Shown here: in pieces, positions 48,077 to 56,326 of the stretch
Layout of the letters: the number at the start of each line of letters is the position of its first letter
How positions within the stretch are numbered: position 1 is the first letter of the stretch
From: Pseudoalteromonas piscicida
GTDB taxonomy: Bacteria; Pseudomonadota; Gammaproteobacteria; Enterobacterales; Alteromonadaceae
Length of the DNA: 60,000 nucleotides
Direction of reading: 5' to 3'
Assembly: GCF_002208135.1 (NCBI RefSeq)
Contig: NZ_CP021646.1
Location: forward strand, 355,001 to 415,000
Made by a program: the position numbers and the translations under genes
The notes under the pieces: generated by a model
Seen by the model: only the letters and a program-made list of their open reading frames with translations
Told to the model about the DNA's origin: nothing
Database searches by the model: none

Positions 48077-49278
48077 CAGAACAATTATTGATCCGTGTGG
48101 GTCAGTCACACCAGACGACAATACACTGGTTAGTGTGGTCAACAGAACAACAACAAATTATTGCCAGTGGTGAATTAGAAGGGAGTGAACAACTTGGTAG
48201 TCTCGCTGAAAAGGCGCAAACGAGACCCGTTGTATTGTTACTACCAGCAACTGCGGTGCAGTTACGCACGCTTGAGCTACCAGCAAAGTGGAATAGAAAA
48301 CTAGAACAAGCCTTACCGTTTATGCTTGAGGAACATGTTGCGACCGACATCGATGCGCTATTTATCGCGATTGGTAAACCGGGCATGAAAGCCGACACAC
48401 ATACTATAGATGTTGCGATTTGTGATAGCAGTTGGCTACAAAGCTGGTTTAGTGCCTTCGATGATGCAGGGATCAGTGTAAGTAAAGCGCTACCGGATGC
48501 TCTATGTTTGCCGCTTCATGAAGAGATGACTAGTGCCGTGCAGTTAGGTCAGCAATGGCTATTCAAACACAATGCTTGGCAAGTTGGCACTGCTGAACTT
48601 AGCTGGGTCAACGAGTACCTCACCATTGCGGGTGTTAAGCAGCTGGCGCATTTTAGCCCGGCAAGCGATTTCTCAGAAACGATAACGCTTACAGCGCAAC
48701 AACAAGATTACGATTTACCTTTAGCCATCTTCGCGAAATCGCTATCAAACATTGATTTTAATTTGCGTCAAGGTCGGTTCGCTGCGAAGAAAAAGCAGCC
48801 GCAGTGGTGGCGTGACTGGCGCAGTGGACTAATAGCGGCGAGCGTGGCAGTAGTGAGCTTTATCGCAATTAAAGGCACTCAGCTGTATGTGATAAGTTAT
48901 CAAGCTAATCAGCTAGAAACCCAAGCGGTCGCTATGTATCAACAGGCATTTCCAAATAAAGTAGTACGTCCGCACTTATTGAAAAAACAGCTCCAAAATG
49001 AGCTTGATGCGTTATCTGGCACGGAGCAGGGCGGTTTGCTCGAATTAACTAATCACTTTGTGGCGATTTATGAAGAAGTTGATGCTTTTGCTCCTGAAAC
49101 ACTGCGTTACGACAAACGTAGGAACGAACTCAGAATTAGAGCGCGTGCAAAAGAGTTCCAGGTATTTGGTCAAGTCAAAGCAATTTTAGAGCAACGCGGT
49201 GTAAGTGTTGAACAGGGCGCTTTGAACAATGATGGTGACTTTGTGGTGGGTGAAATTCGCATTCGAGGTGCAGTATGA
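48073..49278 (+). CDS. gspL: Type II secretion protein GspL
   Basis: GspL anchors GspE to the membrane. The 401-residue protein has an actin-like cytoplasmic domain (LLLPATAVQLRTLELPAKWNRKLEQALPFMLEEHV), one membrane helix (about 253-272, after the basic WWRDWRSG) and a ferredoxin-like periplasmic domain (TLRYDKRRNELRIRARAKEF). It is coupled to gspK and gspM by four-base overlaps. Confidence 0.92.
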   Translation: MTEQLLIRVGQSHQTTIHWLVWSTEQQQIIASGELEGSEQLGSLAEKAQTRPVVLLLPATAVQLRTLELPAKWNRKLEQALPFMLEEHVATDIDALFIAIGKPGMKADTHTIDVAICDSSWLQSWFSAFDDAGISVSKALPDALCLPLHEEMTSAVQLGQQWLFKHNAWQVGTAELSWVNEYLTIAGVKQLAHFSPASDFSETITLTAQQQDYDLPLAIFAKSLSNIDFNLRQGRFAAKKKQPQWWRDWRSGLIAASVAVVSFIAIKGTQLYVISYQANQLETQAVAMYQQAFPNKVVRPHLLKKQLQNELDALSGTEQGGLLELTNHFVAIYEEVDAFAPETLRYDKRRNELRIRARAKEFQVFGQVKAILEQRGVSVEQGALNNDGDFVVGEIRIRGAV

Positions 49279-49748
49279 AGCAGCAAGTAATTAACTATTG
49301 GCATGGTCTAAAAGAGCAAGAACAAAAACTGTTGATTGTTGCCGGCGTTATTTTTGTCGTTTTTGTACTGGTAATGGGTATATTCAAACCTTTAAATCAG
49401 GCTGTCAGCGATGCCGAAGCTAAGCTAAAACGTAATCACGAACTCGTAAATTGGGTTGGTCAAAGCGTGAATAAGCTGAAATCTAGCAGCCCTGCACAGG
49501 TGATTAGCGGCGGTAATATTAGTCAGGTAGTCAATAATACCCGTGGCCGTTTTCAAATAGATATCAGCAAAATGCAGCCTAGTGGCGAAAGCTTGCGTTT
49601 AACCATCGATGATGTGGAATTTAATAAACTCGTTGCGTGGATAGATGAACTGACAAATAAGCATGGAGTAAAAGTAGAAAACCTAGACCTTACACAAGGG
49701 AACTTACCTGGCTTTGTGCGTGTTAGTCGCTTGGTTTTAGAGAAATAA
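49275..49748 (+). CDS. gspM: Type II secretion protein GspM
   Basis: GspM pairs with GspL in the inner membrane assembly platform. The 157-residue protein has a short cytoplasmic start (WHGLKEQEQKLLIVAG), one membrane helix (about 20-38) and a small periplasmic domain with QVVNNTRGRFQIDI and WIDELTNKHGVKVENLDL. gspN follows after 2 bases. Confidence 0.92.
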   Translation: MKQQVINYWHGLKEQEQKLLIVAGVIFVVFVLVMGIFKPLNQAVSDAEAKLKRNHELVNWVGQSVNKLKSSSPAQVISGGNISQVVNNTRGRFQIDISKMQPSGESLRLTIDDVEFNKLVAWIDELTNKHGVKVENLDLTQGNLPGFVRVSRLVLEK

Positions 49749-49750
49749 TT

Positions 49751-50509
49751 ATGAAAAAAACACTATCTCTACTCATTATATTTTTACTCGCATTTATTAT
49801 TTTTAGTGCTTTTACTATGCCTGCAGCGGTGTTGCTGCAAGTTTTTAAAGGCCAATTGCCAGCTAATTTGCAGCTAGGTGCAGTAAATGGTTCTGTTTGG
49901 CATGGTCAAGTGAGCGGTGTGAGATTCAATAACATTCAATTGAATCAGGTTAAGTGGGAGCTTGAACCGTCGTCATTACTACTCGGTGAGTTGGCAGGCA
50001 ATGTACAGTTTGGTAATGCGAGAGATAAAAATGAGATCTCAGGAAAAGCCAATTTCTCATCGAATTTAGTCAGTAAATCCGTGACGGTAAATAACGCCTC
50101 ACTTCGTTTCAGTGTTGAGCAGGCTATGGATCAAGTAACTCTGCCATTGCCGGTTGATGCCAAAGGGCGCGTTATTGTCAATGTGAAGGAGTACCAAAGT
50201 GGTGCACCGTACTGCGAAGGACTAAATGGTGAGATAAGTAGTCCAAATATTGATGTGAAAGGCATGAATGGTTGGTTTAGTATCGGCGACCTTAGTGGTC
50301 AGCTCGATTGTAAATCAGGAGATATTGCCGTGGTTGTTGACCCTGAAAATCGTCTGGGCTTACAGGCTGATGCGACACTAGCTGCCAATTTCCAGTTTCG
50401 CGTGTCTGGTAATGTCAAGCCAGATGCAAGTCTACCAAAAGAAGTACACGATGCTGTTAAGTTTTTGGGTAGACCGGATGGCGAAGGTCGTTACCCTGTA
50501 AACTTATAA
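49751..50509 (+). CDS. gspN: Type II secretion protein GspN
   Basis: GspN is a less conserved T2SS component with an AsmA-like fold, dispensable in some species. The 252-residue protein has one N-terminal membrane helix (about 5-27), then a beta-rich periplasmic part beginning GAVNGSVWHGQVSGVRFNNI. It ends the gsp operon, and a hairpin follows. Confidence 0.9.
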   Translation: MKKTLSLLIIFLLAFIIFSAFTMPAAVLLQVFKGQLPANLQLGAVNGSVWHGQVSGVRFNNIQLNQVKWELEPSSLLLGELAGNVQFGNARDKNEISGKANFSSNLVSKSVTVNNASLRFSVEQAMDQVTLPLPVDAKGRVIVNVKEYQSGAPYCEGLNGEISSPNIDVKGMNGWFSIGDLSGQLDCKSGDIAVVVDPENRLGLQADATLAANFQFRVSGNVKPDASLPKEVHDAVKFLGRPDGEGRYPVNL

Positions 50510-50538
50510 CACACTTCTGTCATATCAGATCTTAGTTA

Positions 50539-50577
50539 ACCTGAACTGGAGAATGGATTGTGATTCCTAGTTCAGGT
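50539..50577 (+). terminator. Hairpin after the gsp operon
   Basis: acctgaact (50539-50547) pairs perfectly with agttcaggt (50569-50577), extended by gga/tcc. The text equals the ends of the element at 29360-29556, so this may be a solo or eroded copy of that repeat. It lies about 30 bases after gspN and may serve as transcript end, although no T run follows. Confidence 0.45.
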
Positions 50578-50656
50578 CTATTAATCTAATCTCGGGTTAG
50601 TTATTAATAAGTATTTTTGTAGGTGCTGTTACTGCGCCTAAGTTCAAGGCTACACT

Positions 50657-51226
50657 ATGCACGATTTCTCTTTTACTGCAGCGCATCAGCTGAATTTGGA
50701 AAACTACTTTTCTGCGCGCAAGCTTTCTATTGATATCGCTTTTTTACAAGGATATTTATTCGCTACCTGCATAGACCCAAACGGTATAGAGGTCGAAAAG
50801 TGGCTTAAAGCTTTGACTAATGCTGATCCCGAGCTGGATGAAAGCGTTGCATTTGCATTGATGGCTTTGCATCATGAGATTTCTGAGCAGGTATATGAAA
50901 CTGAATTTCAATTACCTTGGAGTGGTGAAACGCCACTTGATCAGAAAATTAATTGGGCCGAAGGATTCTTAATGGCGGCGACGCCCTTTTATGAGCAATT
51001 GATGTCCAGTCCGCTCGCTGATGATATTAAACAGGCTTTGCAAGTTAGCACCGAGCAACTGGGGCTTTTTGCACTTGGCGAGCAACAGTTAACGATTTAT
51101 TGTGAAAAGGTAGGGCAGTCACTGACTGAGTTTCAACTAACTCAAGCGCAATTGGCTGACGAGTTCGCCGCTTCTTATGCTGAGTTAGTTGAAGTTGCCG
51201 CCGTTAATAGTGGGTTATTTGAATAA
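50657..51226 (+). CDS. UPF0149 (YgfB/YecA) family protein
   Basis: The 189-residue protein is mostly helical and has the family look: FLQGYLFATCIDPNGIEVEKWLKAL near the start and INWAEGFLMAATPFYEQLM in the middle. It lacks the SEC-C zinc tail of some YecA proteins. Function is unknown. It stands alone after the gsp operon. The two small genes that follow are convergent. Confidence 0.8.
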   Translation: MHDFSFTAAHQLNLENYFSARKLSIDIAFLQGYLFATCIDPNGIEVEKWLKALTNADPELDESVAFALMALHHEISEQVYETEFQLPWSGETPLDQKINWAEGFLMAATPFYEQLMSSPLADDIKQALQVSTEQLGLFALGEQQLTIYCEKVGQSLTEFQLTQAQLADEFAASYAELVEVAAVNSGLFE

Positions 51227-51228
51227 TC

Positions 51229-51432
51229 TTACGCGAGATCTAACTCGATAAATGTGCAACCCTGTTGGCATTGTGCCACAGCTTTATTTGACGTCGATTG
51301 GCTTAAGCTGAGTACAATGGGTTGCTGACAGCTTGGGCAGTTGACAACACGTCCTTGACTAAGCTTCTTGATGAGCGCTTTTTGATCATTAAAGGATTTT
51401 GCTGACTTTTTATTTAATTGACTAAAGTCCAT
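51229..51432 (-). CDS. Small zinc-ribbon-like protein, unknown function
   Basis: The 67-residue protein has a CPSC knuckle (VVNCPSCQQPIVLSL) and a second CQQGC pair near the end, enough for one zinc ion. I recognise no named family. Its ATG overlaps the stop of the upstream gene by one base (TAATG), so the two are co-translated. It ends three bases from the stop of the convergent UPF0149 gene. Confidence 0.7.
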   Translation of the reverse strand: MDFSQLNKKSAKSFNDQKALIKKLSQGRVVNCPSCQQPIVLSLSQSTSNKAVAQCQQGCTFIELDLA

Positions 51433-51791
51433 TATAATCCCTTCGCTTCATGAATGGCTTGCTCTGCAATTTCACAGATTTTGACGAGATCAGGGCCGTA
51501 AAAATATAAGTTATAGTCGTTTTCTTTACAATATTTTAGATGGAAAAGCCTTACTTTTTCATCCGTAGCAAGGGCTTCGTCAATGTAGCGTTTTTCGTCA
51601 TCTGTCATGGTAATTGCCTTTATGACATTGGCTCTGGCAATTCTTGCAGTCGTGCTGCGTTGTACTTTGCTGGACTCGCTGAGCACTTCAACGCCTTGAC
51701 CGAGTAATCTGTCCCTTGGCTCTTTAATCAATGGATGATCCACAGTAAACAGAGCAACGACTATAATGGCTAATACTAAGAATTTTTTCAT
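51432..51791 (-). CDS. Small exported protein, unknown function
   Basis: The 119-residue product begins MKKFLVLAIIVVALFTVDHP, a signal peptide or membrane anchor. The rest is soluble, with TDDEKRYIDEALATDEKVRLFHLKYC and a second cysteine in LVKICEIA. I recognise no family. ATG 51791 is preferred to a TTG ten codons upstream. It is coupled to the zinc-ribbon gene. Confidence 0.7.
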   Translation of the reverse strand: MKKFLVLAIIVVALFTVDHPLIKEPRDRLLGQGVEVLSESSKVQRSTTARIARANVIKAITMTDDEKRYIDEALATDEKVRLFHLKYCKENDYNLYFYGPDLVKICEIAEQAIHEAKGL

Positions 51792-52040
51792 AATCTGACA
51801 CTGATTTGATCTAGCTAACAAAAATCTTGGCCCTAGTGTAATAAACTTGTCTGTCAGGTCGCAACAAATCTCTCATCATTTATGGTGGGTTTTAGCTCAA
51901 CTTACTATTAATCATAGAGTTTCAAAGCGTATAATAGTAAGCGCTAAACTATGTCATGGGGCACACTGCAATAGTTTAGCCTGTATTTTTCAAGGTCACT
52001 GTAGCAAGTGCATCTCGTTCCAAAGCACTAAGGAGCTTCT
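51792..52040. other. Divergent intergenic region before ccoG
   Basis: This 249-base region separates the small exported-protein gene (minus) from ccoG (plus). A small ORF on the plus strand lacks a ribosome site and family sequence. An AAGGAG site at 52030-52035 belongs to ccoG. I see no clear FNR box or complete promoter. Confidence 0.5.
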
Positions 52041-53498
52041 ATGGAGAACGAAAGAATCAAGGTTAAAAACATACCGTCTGAAGTAAAAATTCAAAAGCCA
52101 ACAGGTGGCACTGAAGGGAAATCGCTCAATAGCTCTACTCCCGATCGGTTTAACCCTCGCAATCGCATATATGTCCGAGCGGTGTCAGGTCTACATCAAT
52201 TGCTAAGAAGGCGTATCGGCTTCATTGGTATGTTGGCATTTATGGCATTACCTTGGTTGAATTTTCACGGTCATCAGGCGGTGTTATTCGATATTTTTGC
52301 GCAGAAGTTTAATATTTTCGGCATGACGCTATGGCCACAAGATCTGACTATCTTTGCGTTTATTCTGATGATAGCTGCATTTGCTCTGTTCTTGGTAACC
52401 ACCTTCTATGGCCGGGTATGGTGCGGCTACACCTGCCCGCAAACTGTTTGGACGTTTATCTTTATTTGGTTTGAAGAAAAGTTTGAAGGAACGGCAAACC
52501 AACGGAAAAAACTAGATCAGAGACCAATGGATTTTGACAAGTTTTGGCGAAAAACGGCAAAACACGGCAGCTGGATACTCTTTTCACTCTATACCGCAAT
52601 CACTTTTGTTGGTTACTTTACCCCAATCCGCTCATTGATCCCTGATTTACTTACTTTTTCAGCTGGCTTCTATTCTGTCATTAGCATCATCGTGTTTACC
52701 ATTTGTACTTATGGTAATGCGGGTTGGATGAGAGAAATTATGTGTTTACACATCTGTCCTTACTCCCGCTTCCAATCAGCCATGTTTGATAAGGATACGT
52801 TTACCGTTGCCTATGATAGCGAACGAGGGGAGAGTCGAGGTCCTCGAGGGCGCAAACAAGATCCAAAAGAGCTAGGTCTAGGTGATTGTATCGATTGCAA
52901 CCTGTGCGTTCAGGTGTGTCCTACCGGTATAGATATTCGTAATGGCTTGCAATATGAGTGCATCAACTGTGGTGCGTGTATTGATGCCTGTGATGGTGTA
53001 ATGGACAAGATGAACTACCCGCGTGGATTGATTGCTTATACCACAGAGCGCAATTTAGAATCATCTAGCGAAAAGACCAAACCAGTACGTGGTAAATTAA
53101 TCGGTTATTTAATGATTCTGGTTGTCATCACAGGCGCATTAGTTGCAAACATTGCGATGCGTAAGCCGATGGATCTTGATATTATTCGTGATAGAAATCA
53201 GCTTTATCGTGTCAATATTGAAGGGTTGGTAGAAAACACCTATACCTTGAAAGTGATAAACAAAGCGCAAGTTGAGCAGAGATTTTCTATTGCAATAACG
53301 GGTCTCAGTAATTATCAAGTGATTGGTAAGCAAGAGGTGCACTTAGCTGCAGGCACGACATTAGATGTGCCACTCTCTGTTGTGATTGATCCGTATGATT
53401 TGAAAAAGCCAGTAACTGAATTTGAGTTCGTGCTTATTAACCAAGACGATCCTGAAGAGCGGCTGGCACAGCCAACCAATTTCTTCAAGGGAAGATAA
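52041..53498 (+). CDS. ccoG: Cytochrome c oxidase accessory protein CcoG (FixG/RdxA)
   Basis: CcoG is a membrane Cu(II) reductase that serves the assembly of cbb3 oxidases. The 485-residue protein has about five membrane helices, the conserved RVWCGYTCPQTVWTFIFIWFEE segment, two [4Fe-4S] ferredoxin motifs (CIDCNLCVQVCPTGID and CINCGACIDACDGVM) and a C-terminal Ig-like domain (about 385-485). The ccoNOPQ genes that usually accompany it are not in this window. A terminator follows 12 bases after the stop. Confidence 0.94.
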   Translation: MENERIKVKNIPSEVKIQKPTGGTEGKSLNSSTPDRFNPRNRIYVRAVSGLHQLLRRRIGFIGMLAFMALPWLNFHGHQAVLFDIFAQKFNIFGMTLWPQDLTIFAFILMIAAFALFLVTTFYGRVWCGYTCPQTVWTFIFIWFEEKFEGTANQRKKLDQRPMDFDKFWRKTAKHGSWILFSLYTAITFVGYFTPIRSLIPDLLTFSAGFYSVISIIVFTICTYGNAGWMREIMCLHICPYSRFQSAMFDKDTFTVAYDSERGESRGPRGRKQDPKELGLGDCIDCNLCVQVCPTGIDIRNGLQYECINCGACIDACDGVMDKMNYPRGLIAYTTERNLESSSEKTKPVRGKLIGYLMILVVITGALVANIAMRKPMDLDIIRDRNQLYRVNIEGLVENTYTLKVINKAQVEQRFSIAITGLSNYQVIGKQEVHLAAGTTLDVPLSVVIDPYDLKKPVTEFEFVLINQDDPEERLAQPTNFFKGR

Positions 53499-53509
53499 TA
53501 AAGTAAGGT

Positions 53510-53538
53510 AAAAGCGAGGTATTAAACCTCGCTTTTTT
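53510..53538 (+). terminator. ccoG terminator abutting the srkA start
   Basis: aaagcgaggt (53511-53520) pairs perfectly with acctcgcttt (53526-53535) around attaa, followed by six T. The srkA ATG (53548) lies 9 bases after the T tract. Confidence 0.9.
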
Positions 53539-53547
53539 ATAAACATT

Positions 53548-54522
53548 ATGAACGATTTTAGTTTTAACGCGCTGACACCGGATCTTATTTTAGATGCGAT
53601 TGAGGCACTTGAGATATATCCAACAACGGGGTTATTAGCTTTAAACAGCTATGAAAACCGTGTTTATCAATTTGGTGCTGAGGATGGCAAGCGTTATGTG
53701 GTGAAGTTTTACCGCCCAGCGCGTTGGACGGATGAACAAATTCTCGAAGAACATGAGTTCGCGCTGGCAGCGAAAGAAGCTGAAGTGCCTGTTGTAGCAC
53801 CTTTACTTATTACTGGACGTAGCCTGCATTTTCATGAAGGTTATCGGTATACTTTGTTTCCAAGTGTAGGTGGACGCCAGTTCGAGCTAGACAATCTAGA
53901 CCACTTGGAAATTTTAGGCCGCTACCTTGGACGCCTGCATTGTCTGTCAGCTGAGCGAGCATTCGAATATAGACCAGAACTCAATACCCAGCGTTTTTTT
54001 GTTGATGCGCAACAAGCACTGCTAAAAAGCCAGTTAGTGCCTAGTCATTTGCATACTCCATTTGTTACTATTCTTGAGCAAGTTATTAACAAAGCAGCAT
54101 CAAAGTATCGAGTTGCGAAAACGCTTCGGCTTCATGGTGATTGCCATGCTGGGAATCTGTTGTGGTCCAGAGATCAATTGATGTTGGTGGATCTTGACGA
54201 TTGTCAGCAAGGCCCTGCAATACAAGACTTGTGGATGATGTTAAATGGAGACCGCAACGAGCAGTTGGTACAGTTAGATACCCTGCTTACGGGTTACGAA
54301 GAATTTATGCCGTTTGATTCAAAAGAGCTCGCATTAATTGAGCCATTACGCGCCATGAGAATGGTGAATTATATGGCTTGGTTGGCACAGCGCTGGCAGG
54401 ATCCTGCATTTGAACGGAACTTTTCTTGGTTTGCGACAGACAAATACTGGGAACAACAGATCCTAGCCTTAAAAGAGCAGTTTGCCGCACTAGATGAACC
54501 AAGTTTGAGCCTATTTCCTTAA
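53548..54522 (+). CDS. srkA: Stress response kinase A (YihE)
   Basis: SrkA is a Ser/Thr kinase of the APH-like fold that protects against stress-induced death in E. coli. The 324-residue protein has the N-lobe lysine in GKRYVVKFYRPARW, the catalytic LHGDCHAGNLLW and the metal-binding LVDLDDCQQGP. No ribosome site is visible: the ATG follows the ccoG terminator T run closely. dsbA follows after 16 bases, the same srkA-dsbA pair as in E. coli. Confidence 0.94.
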   Translation: MNDFSFNALTPDLILDAIEALEIYPTTGLLALNSYENRVYQFGAEDGKRYVVKFYRPARWTDEQILEEHEFALAAKEAEVPVVAPLLITGRSLHFHEGYRYTLFPSVGGRQFELDNLDHLEILGRYLGRLHCLSAERAFEYRPELNTQRFFVDAQQALLKSQLVPSHLHTPFVTILEQVINKAASKYRVAKTLRLHGDCHAGNLLWSRDQLMLVDLDDCQQGPAIQDLWMMLNGDRNEQLVQLDTLLTGYEEFMPFDSKELALIEPLRAMRMVNYMAWLAQRWQDPAFERNFSWFATDKYWEQQILALKEQFAALDEPSLSLFP

Positions 54523-54538
54523 AATTAGAGAGAGTAAC

Positions 54539-55162
54539 ATGCTAAAAAAATTAAGAATCGCATTAGTCGCACTACTTTTGCCCATTGCTGCGATGGCTTC
54601 AGACTTTACCGAAGGAGAGCATTATACAACCTTAGCGACCGAACAGAGCAAGTCACAGAAGGTTACCGAGTTTTTCTCTTTTTACTGCCCTCATTGTTTC
54701 CGCTTTGAGCCAATTGCAAAGGCGATTGAAAAGAACTTACCTGAGGGAGCTCACTTTGAAAAAAGCCATGTAAACTTTTTGCGTGGTATCCCTACAGAAA
54801 CTCAGAGTAATCTTAGTTATGCCTATATTATTGCTGAACAAGCAGGCAAAGCGGATGTTATCGCTGAAAAGATTTTTAATGCTATTCATGTTGAAAGAAA
54901 CAAACTGTTAGACATTAAAGATTTAAAAACGTTAATGGAGTTGAATGGTATATCTGCTGAAAAGTTTGACCAGGCTGTAACGAGCATACCAGTGATTAGT
55001 GCCGAAAATAACATGCTTAAAGCACAAGAAAAGTTTTCTGAAGCAGGGGCACTTACGGGTGTTCCAACTTTTATCGTAAATGACAAGTACAGAATCGAGA
55101 TGAAAGGTATCAAGAGTCAAGAACAGCTTGATGAATTGATCGCATATCTATTAAAAAAATAA
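54539..55162 (+). CDS. dsbA: Thiol:disulfide interchange protein DsbA (CPHC)
   Basis: DsbA introduces disulphide bonds into periplasmic proteins. The 207-residue precursor has a signal peptide (cleaved after LLLPIAAMA), the thioredoxin active site C50-P-H-C53 (SFYCPHCFRFEP) and the cis-proline loop GVPTFIVN. It is co-transcribed with srkA and followed after 18 bases by a second DsbA-like gene. Disulphide formation would help folding of T2SS cargo, which is inference. Confidence 0.95.
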   Translation: MLKKLRIALVALLLPIAAMASDFTEGEHYTTLATEQSKSQKVTEFFSFYCPHCFRFEPIAKAIEKNLPEGAHFEKSHVNFLRGIPTETQSNLSYAYIIAEQAGKADVIAEKIFNAIHVERNKLLDIKDLKTLMELNGISAEKFDQAVTSIPVISAENNMLKAQEKFSEAGALTGVPTFIVNDKYRIEMKGIKSQEQLDELIAYLLKK

Positions 55163-55180
55163 GGACTGGAGAAAGTTAGT

Positions 55181-55810
55181 ATGTTGAAAGTATTAAAAGG
55201 CTTAGCGGTTGCACTAATGTTTCCTCTTTTAGCTCAGGCTGCACCATATGAAGAGGGTGTACATTATGAAGTTATTGCGGAGCGTGGTACGAAAAAGCCT
55301 GAGGTGATGGAGTATTTTTCTTTTTATTGTCCAGCCTGTAACGCGATGGAAAACTTAATCGTTGATGTTAAACCAAAACTGGACGAGGGCGTTAAATTTA
55401 AAAAGAGTCATATAGATTTTGTTGGACCAAGGGAGCCTGAGATCCAACAGATGTTGGCGCAAGCGCTTGCGACTGCTGAAGTACTACCACAAAAAGACAA
55501 GATAATTGCAGCCATGTTTAACCATATTCATGGCAAGCGTGCAAAAATCAATGAGCTTGCTGACGTAAAGGATATCTTTATCGCGCAAGGCGTAGAAGCT
55601 GAAAAGTTCGATAAATTGTACGCAAGCTTTGCCGTCCGTACTAAAACATCGAAAATGCAGCGTATGCAAAAAACACTGTCAGACAAAGGTGCACTTACAG
55701 GCGTGCCAACGTTTATCGTGAATGGTAAATACAAGTTGTTGTTACGTGAATCAGGAACAACCAAAGCTGACCAAATTGCTGCGCTGGTAAATTATTTAGC
55801 AAAGCAATAA
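55181..55810 (+). CDS. Second DsbA-like thiol:disulfide protein (CPAC)
   Basis: The 209-residue precursor is a tandem paralogue of the preceding DsbA: signal peptide (to LLAQA), active site C50-P-A-C53 (SFYCPACNAMEN), and cis-proline GVPTFIVN. The CPAC dipeptide differs from the DsbA-typical CPHC and would be expected to make the disulphide less oxidising, since the His at that position is known to destabilise it. Function may be specialised, as oxidase for particular clients or as reductase or isomerase. A strong terminator follows. Confidence 0.9.
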   Translation: MLKVLKGLAVALMFPLLAQAAPYEEGVHYEVIAERGTKKPEVMEYFSFYCPACNAMENLIVDVKPKLDEGVKFKKSHIDFVGPREPEIQQMLAQALATAEVLPQKDKIIAAMFNHIHGKRAKINELADVKDIFIAQGVEAEKFDKLYASFAVRTKTSKMQRMQKTLSDKGALTGVPTFIVNGKYKLLLRESGTTKADQIAALVNYLAKQ

Positions 55811-55830
55811 ACGCTGATTTGTATTAGACT

Positions 55831-55858
55831 AGCCCTGCAATTGTTGCGGGGCTTTTTT
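55831..55858 (+). terminator. dsbA operon terminator abutting the DUF523 start
   Basis: agccctgcaa (55831-55840) pairs with ttgcggggct (55844-55853) with one G-U pair and a three-base loop, followed by six T. The start codon of the DUF523 gene (55859) begins at the first base after the T run. Confidence 0.9.
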
Positions 55859-56316
55859 ATGTTTAAGATTTTAGTTTCTAGTTGTTTATTAGGTTATCCG
55901 GTGAGGTATGACGCCTCTTCACAAAGCCTTCAAGACAATACATTACAGTATTGGCGGCAAAAAAATTGGGTCTTACCGCTATGCCCTGAAGTATCAGGTG
56001 GTTTACCAACACCTCGTCCATCGGCTGAAATAATAGATGGTAAAGTTTTGAGTAAACAAGGGGGGATTTTACCGCGGCGTTTGAACTCGGTGCTAAAAAA
56101 GCGCTTGCGGCTTGCCTTCAGCACGATATAAAGTTTGCGTTGTTAAAGGAGTCCAGTCCGTCTTGCGGCAGCAATCTGATTTACGATGGTAGTCATACAG
56201 GTAAAAAAATAGTAGGGCAGGGGCTGACGGCGTCTTTATTGCAGCAATCCGGTATTCAAGTCTTTAGCGAAACTCAACTGCCAGCACTTATTACAGCGAT
56301 GGCAGCCAGTCGTTAA
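55859..56316 (+). pseudogene. DUF523 family protein, broken by an apparent -1 frameshift
   Basis: The N-terminal frame reads MFKILVSSCLLGYPVRYDAS and CPEVSGGLPTPRPSAEI, which are DUF523 signatures (CLLG, RYD, CPE..GG...RPPAEI). After the six-G run 56060-56065 the frame is lost. One added G restores GGDFTAAFELGAKKALAACL, FALLKESSPSCGSNLIYDG and GQGLTASLLQQSGIQVFSE up to a stop at 56314-56316, giving a full 152-residue protein. The conserved SPSCGS and CPE cysteines would then be present. The start touches the dsbA terminator and has no ribosome site of its own. Function of the family is unknown. Confidence 0.85.
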
Positions 56317-56326
56317 TCGTTATCAA

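Noticed and set aside
51847..52086. A 79-residue plus-strand frame before ccoG
   Set aside because: It has no ribosome site, no family sequence, and runs out of frame into ccoG.
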